From DASQHY01 sp035602605 (GTDB lineage Bacteria > Acidobacteriota > Terriglobia > Acidiferrales > UBA7541), in NCBI GenBank assembly GCA_035602605.1, contig DATNLZ010000044.1, positions 1-10,089 of the forward strand: a DNA stretch of 10,089 bases. The letters are read 5' to 3'. The notes under the pieces are model-generated. The model worked only from the letters and a program-made list of their open reading frames with translations, made no database searches and was not told the origin of the DNA. Every line of letters begins with the position of its first letter. The first letter of the stretch is position 1. Position numbers and translations under genes: made by a program. Positions 6,662 to 10,089 of this stretch are shown here, piece by piece.

Positions 6662-6786
6662 TATTGAAATGTATGGATTCTTGTTGATTCTAAGTGATTG
6701 GCATTGAATCGTTTGGGGCACGCTTGTTGAAGTTGATTGAAAGCAGGGGGAAGTTGAGTGCTTTGGCAGCTACAAAATCATCTACA
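6662..6786. repeat. Direct repeat copy 2 (about 125 bp)
   Basis: Same orientation as 4384-4507. Differences are single substitutions near the start and middle, a short GC-shifted patch (AAGCAGGGGG in place of AAGTTGTGG) and one further substitution near the end. No tRNA fragment flanks this copy. Together the copies bracket the integrase scrap, YkuD, membrane-protein and RHS genes. Confidence 0.9.
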
Positions 6787-6933
6787 CCTTGAATAGCAGC
6801 TCGAATTGAATTTTGGCGAACGAGCACGCGGCTTCGAGCGCCTCCCCTTCGAATCGAATGTGATCAGGGAGGGCGGGGGATGGTCGGAGAATTTCTCAGG
6901 CGGGTGCTGACGCTTCAGTCTTTAGAACATTCT

Positions 6934-6962
6934 TTGACAGTAACCATCGCAAGGGATTAGCT
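6934..6962 (+). promoter_or_regulatory. Possible weak promoter for the NHL-repeat gene
   Basis: A perfect TTGACA at 6934-6939 lies 65 bp before the chosen ATG. No good -10 box is present at 16-18 bp spacing; the region near 6957-6963 matches only poorly. It is offered because it is the only consensus-like element in the 6787-7003 leader, which otherwise holds nothing I recognise. Confidence 0.25.
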
Positions 6963-7003
6963 TGGTTAGCAAGAATGGATTCCCGGTTTCAGAAGGAAAT
7001 AAA

Positions 7004-9094
7004 ATGAGCCGCAATCGCTTGGTTGCATTCGTTATTGCCTGTTTGCTAAGCCCAGCCAGCGCATATGCGCAGGCTATCATTTCAACTGTTGCGGGCGGGG
7101 GACCCGACCGTATGCCGGCGACTGCCGCCAACCTAGGAACTCCCCGCGGTGTCGCAATCGATCCGGCTGGCAACTATTTCATTGCCGCGAGTAATCGAGT
7201 CTTCCGAGTAGATACAACCGGGCTCTTGACCATTTTCGCAGGTAATGGGTTATCGAGTTCCCTTGGGGACGGAGGCCAAGCGACCGCCGCCGGCCTCGCT
7301 GTGCCTAGTAGTGTTGCGTTGGATAGTTCTGGCACCATATTTTTCGCGGACATTTTCAATCATCGGATTCGTCGGGTAGATGTGGCGACCGGAATCATCA
7401 CCACCGTGGCGGGTAACGGGGGGAACGATTTCAGTGGGGACGGGGGAGCGGCTACCAGCGCCAGCTTGAATTATCCTCGTAGTGTGGCAGTGGATGCATC
7501 CAACAACCTATACATCGCAGATACCACTAATTCCCGGATTCGCCGAGTGGATGCGGCGACTGGAATCATAACCACAGTGGCGGGCAATGGGACTCCCGAT
7601 TTCAGTGGGGACGGGGTCCCAGCAACCGCCGCCAGCTTGAATTATCCCACTGGTGTGGTGGTGGATACGGCCAGGAACCTGTACATCGCCGATTTCAGGA
7701 ATCACCGGATTCGCCGAGTGGATGCGGCGACTGGAATCATCACCACCGTGGCGGGTAATGGGGCGCAGAGTTTCAGCGGGGACGGGGGACCTGCGACGAG
7801 TGCCAGCTTGAACGGGCCTCAAGGTGTGGCGGTAGACGGGTCCGGCAACCTCTACATCGCGGATACCGATAATTACCGGATTCGTCGGGTAGATATGGCG
7901 ACCCGAATCATCACCACCGTGGCGGGCGGTGGTATCGATGGAGATCGATGTGGAGACGGGGGACCTGCTACTGACGCCAAGTTGTATTTGCCCACGGTGG
8001 TAGGGCTGGATACTTCTGGCAACTTATCCATTGCAGATACCGATGCTAATCGGATCTGCCGCGTGGAAGCCACAACAGGAATCATCACCGCGGTGGCGGG
8101 CAATGGGACTCCCGGTTTTAGTGGGGACGGGGGACCAGCGACCAACGCAAGCTTGAGTCTGGCGATCCCGAGTCTAGTATCCGGTGTGGCGCTGAATGCG
8201 TCCGGCAACCTGTTCATCGCGGATCCCGGCAATCATCGGGTTCGGCGGCTGGATGCGGCGACGGGAATCATCACCACGGTGGCGGGAAATGGGGAGGGGA
8301 GTTTCAGTGGGGACGGGGGACCAGCGACCGGTGCCGGCTTGGCTGGACCTAGTGGTGTGTCCGTGGATGCGTCCGGCAACCTGTTCATTGCGGATAGTTT
8401 CGATCACCGGATTCGCCGCGTGGATGCGGCGACTGGAGTCATCACCACGGTGGCGGGAAACGGGACCCCCGGTTTCAGTGGGGACGGAGGAGCAGCGACA
8501 GCCGCCAGCTTCTATGAACCCAGTGGTGTGGCAGTGGATGCGTCCGGCAACCTGTACATCGCGGATATCTATAATTCTCGGATTCGTCGGGTGGATGCGG
8601 CGACTGGAATCATCACCACCGTGGCGGGCAATGGGTTCTTCTTTTTCAGCGGAGATGGCGGACCAGCTACCAGCGCCAGCTTGGACCGGCCCCGAGGTGT
8701 GGCGGTAGACGGGTCTGGCAACCTGTACATCGCAGATACCAATAATTACCGGATTCGCCGCGTGGATGCGGCGACTGGAATCATCACCACGGTGGCGGGC
8801 GGAGGCACGGGTGGAGACGGCGGACCAGCTACCAGCGCCAGCATTGCTGCCGCTGGGGTGGCGGTGGATTCATCCGGCAACCTATTCATAAGTGGTGACA
8901 ATATTCGCCGCGTGGATGCGGCAACTGGAATCATCACCACGGTAGCGGGCAGTGGGACCTACGGTTTCAGTGGGGACGGGGGACCAGCTACCAGCGCCAG
9001 CTTAAGTGGTAATACTAGTGTGGCATTGGACGCGTCCGGCAACAAACTGTACATCGGCGATTTGGCTAATTTCCGGATCCGCCTCGTTCAGTAA
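7004..9094 (+). CDS. Secreted NHL-repeat beta-propeller protein with twelve repeats
   Basis: A 696-residue exported protein. I choose the ATG at 7004 over the TTG at 6962. It has a purine-rich ribosome-binding site (GAAGGAAATAA) and starts a clean signal peptide: MSRNR, a hydrophobic core, then the cleavage motif AYA before QA (residues about 1-22). The rest is twelve tandem units of about 56 residues. The consensus runs IITTVAGNG, FSGDGGPATSASL, GVAVDASGNLYIAD, NRIRRVDAATG. The count suits two six-bladed propellers. The first and last units are the most diverged, and unit 11 is shortened (FISGDNIRRVD). NHL propellers bind proteins, nucleic acids or ligands; no catalytic motif is visible. The protein ends exactly with blade 12. 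Related acidobacterial proteins, as I recall, often continue into Ig-like domains, which are missing here. Confidence 0.92.
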   Translation: MSRNRLVAFVIACLLSPASAYAQAIISTVAGGGPDRMPATAANLGTPRGVAIDPAGNYFIAASNRVFRVDTTGLLTIFAGNGLSSSLGDGGQATAAGLAVPSSVALDSSGTIFFADIFNHRIRRVDVATGIITTVAGNGGNDFSGDGGAATSASLNYPRSVAVDASNNLYIADTTNSRIRRVDAATGIITTVAGNGTPDFSGDGVPATAASLNYPTGVVVDTARNLYIADFRNHRIRRVDAATGIITTVAGNGAQSFSGDGGPATSASLNGPQGVAVDGSGNLYIADTDNYRIRRVDMATRIITTVAGGGIDGDRCGDGGPATDAKLYLPTVVGLDTSGNLSIADTDANRICRVEATTGIITAVAGNGTPGFSGDGGPATNASLSLAIPSLVSGVALNASGNLFIADPGNHRVRRLDAATGIITTVAGNGEGSFSGDGGPATGAGLAGPSGVSVDASGNLFIADSFDHRIRRVDAATGVITTVAGNGTPGFSGDGGAATAASFYEPSGVAVDASGNLYIADIYNSRIRRVDAATGIITTVAGNGFFFFSGDGGPATSASLDRPRGVAVDGSGNLYIADTNNYRIRRVDAATGIITTVAGGGTGGDGGPATSASIAAAGVAVDSSGNLFISGDNIRRVDAATGIITTVAGSGTYGFSGDGGPATSASLSGNTSVALDASGNKLYIGDLANFRIRLVQ
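7070..9091 (+). repeat. Coding tandem repeat, about 170 bp x 12
   Basis: The NHL units are also similar at DNA level. Blocks such as GGAATCATCACCAC, GTGGCGGG, TTCAGTGGGGACGG and GTGGATGCGGCGAC recur almost unchanged, including at synonymous positions. This indicates recent duplication or gene conversion within the array. Confidence 0.85.
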
Positions 9095-9425
9095 CTCGCG
9101 CTCGGCTCCGCTGAACTGGGCGGTCAATACCTACACACAGGTCGTGAAGTCGGTCGTGGCTTCTGCCGTTAACGAGGAAGGTGAGCAACTCTTCCCTCGC
9201 AAATGGCACCATGAATTCGTCGACATGCCAGTGGTGGACAAGAGCAAACAAAACACACCCCACTTCACCAACGAAGTAGTGACCGGGATTCTCGGGTTCT
9301 CCAAAGGGTACAAGCAGATGTTTTGTGCCCTGCTTGGTGGAACGGGGCTCCGCGCTGGAGAAGCAATGGGGCTTGAAATCGACAAGCACATCTCAGAGGA
9401 CTTCAGAACGCTCAACCGTGTCTGA
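9095..9425 (+). pseudogene. Tyrosine recombinase internal fragment (core-binding plus start of catalytic domain)
   Basis: The frame reads LNWAVNTYTQVVKSVVASAV, then EEGEQLFPRKWHHEFVDMP, NTPHFTNEVVTGIL and GGTGLRAGEAMGLEIDKHIS. This fits the SAM-like core-binding helix bundle followed by the first catalytic box, whose Arg is in G-L-R-x-G-E. Similarity begins only a few bases after the NHL stop codon and ends at DFRTLNRV with a TGA at 9423-9425. The R-K-H-R-Y remainder is therefore missing. The in-frame sequence before 9095 is just the other phase of the NHL gene, so no genuine start exists. It is not the same enzyme as the fragment at 4586: the segments do not overlap and their style differs. 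Non-functional remnant. Confidence 0.8.
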
Positions 9426-9631
9426 ATCGCGCGGGCGCTGAATTGACTCTACTAGAACCTGTGCAAGCGCTTGAAAAAGCGTGAGCCGAAAACGAAACAC
9501 CCAAATCCGGAGGCAGCGCCCAATGACTTGCCTCACAATTCACTTGGCACGGATTGATCGAGTAGCGCCTAATACCGACAGTGTTCAGAATTGAGCAGTT
9601 TAGCGGCTGGGTGTTATCGCATTCTGTCCGG

Positions 9632-9793
9632 ATGAGAAAAAAAGAACTCACGCCCAAACAGTTATCCTCCGTCCCGTGTCCTACGTGTGGTGTCGCTGCC
9701 GGGAAGCGTTGTGTGCTGCATTCAGGTGCTCCGCGCTCAGAACCACACGTAGACCGGAAGTTTTCCGCTACTGCGGACATCGAGAGAAAGTGA
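9632..9793 (+). CDS. Small CPxC zinc-finger protein (53 aa)
   Basis: The ATG at 9632 begins MRKKELTPKQLSS. This is followed by a compact metal-binding pattern, CPTCGVAAGKRC with two cysteines in C-x2-C, a third Cys seven residues on, and then H-S-G-x(7)-H-V-D-R-K. The layout C-P-x-C, A-x-x-G-x-x-C, G, H-x-x-R resembles the short zinc fingers found in actinobacteria and their phages and in soil bacteria. The frame is open upstream to 9581, but those residues look like intergenic reading and ATG 9632 is the natural start despite a weak ribosome-binding site. It lies among integrase and regulator remnants, so it may be cargo of the same mobile DNA. The function is unknown; nucleic-acid binding is only plausible. 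Confidence 0.6.
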   Translation: MRKKELTPKQLSSVPCPTCGVAAGKRCVLHSGAPRSEPHVDRKFSATADIERK

Positions 9794-9899
9794 ATTCACC
9801 CTGGTCATAGATGTTGATAAATCTCCGTCGAACGAAGATCGAGTAAAGATAGGAGCTGTTCCTGTCACAAGCGCTGTTCCCGACATCAGTAATCAGTAA

Positions 9900-10067
9900 A
9901 CGCTGCGCGACTTTCAGCGAGTAGTCAACCGCGTTTTAGAGAACAACGAGATTATCGAGTACACCCGTGGTGCAGTGCAGATTCTGAGCCGCACGAAACT
10001 CGAAGAGTGCGCCTGCGAGTGTTACGGAGTTATCCAACAGTATAATCGCGAGATTGGACTGAAATAG
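9900..10067 (+). pseudogene. Crp/Fnr-family transcriptional regulator, C-terminal fragment
   Basis: About 55 codons end at TAG 10065-10067. They read LRDFQRVVNRVLENNEIIEY, then TRGAVQILSRTKLEECACECY and GVIQQYNREIGLK. The I-x-Y-x-R-G-x-x-x-x-L-x-R wing, followed by L-E-x-x-x-C-E-C-Y, matches the end of Crp/Fnr winged-helix domains common in soil bacteria. The cAMP/heme-binding-like sensor domain and recognition helix are absent, an in-frame TAA sits at 9897-9899, and no start codon is available. This is a remnant of a once longer regulator. Confidence 0.7.
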
Positions 10068-10089
10068 TCTACCGATAGTGTTTGATACC

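Noticed and set aside
7508..8407. Several minus-strand and alternate-frame ORFs inside the NHL gene, some repetitive
   Set aside because: They are shadows of the tandem repeat; their repetition follows from the NHL coding units.
7070..9091. Regular repeats considered as a CRISPR array
   Set aside because: Units of about 170 bp encode a continuous protein; there are no short identical repeats with unique spacers.
4586..9425. The two integrase fragments as halves of one split recombinase
   Set aside because: They lie 4.4 kb apart with unrelated genes between, and the sequence styles suggest different recombinase subfamilies. A direct comparison with full-length relatives would be needed to revive the idea.

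Overview
The window looks like chromosomal DNA of a soil-type Acidobacteriota (Terriglobia-like). I infer this from recalled protein families: an Hsp20 of the type common there, a DUF2934 protein, a short CPYC/CEKC zinc-ribbon protein, a long NHL-propeller protein, and many degraded mobile-element and RHS remnants. No rRNA or complete tRNA is present, so the assignment is provisional.

Layout. 1-640: the end of a small heat-shock protein gene and a DUF2934 gene. 640-2300: a loosely coding stretch holding small unrecognised ORFs, the C-terminal half of a GH130-like glycosidase, and a zinc-ribbon gene split by a one-base frameshift. 2319-4031: an intact RpoD-type sigma-70 gene with a TTG start and two unusual residues in the promoter-melting helix. 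4324-6786: an accessory block. It opens with the 3' part of a tRNA-Pro gene (att-like scar), followed by copy 1 of a ~124-bp direct repeat and the C-terminal scrap of a tyrosine recombinase. Next, on the minus strand, come an RHS tip with a peptidoglycan-targeting L,D-transpeptidase/Tlde1-like C-terminal domain, a small membrane protein and a YkuD lipoprotein. A perfect 35-bp palindrome follows, and copy 2 of the repeat closes the block. 7004-9094: a secreted protein made of twelve NHL repeats. 9095-10089: a broken second tyrosine recombinase fused to the end of the NHL gene, a small CPxC zinc-finger protein, and the C-terminal scrap of a Crp/Fnr regulator.

How the parts fit. The 4.3-6.8 kb block reads as an integrated, decaying toxin cassette. 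The RHS polymorphic-toxin end encodes a cell-wall enzyme domain, and a membrane protein sits 12 bp behind it, where RHS immunity genes usually lie. The block is bracketed by direct repeats and abuts a tRNA remnant and an integrase fragment. The number of truncated genes (GH130, zinc ribbon, two recombinases, RHS, Crp/Fnr, tRNA-Pro) marks this as a recombination hot spot around a few intact genes (rpoD, NHL protein, YkuD lipoprotein).
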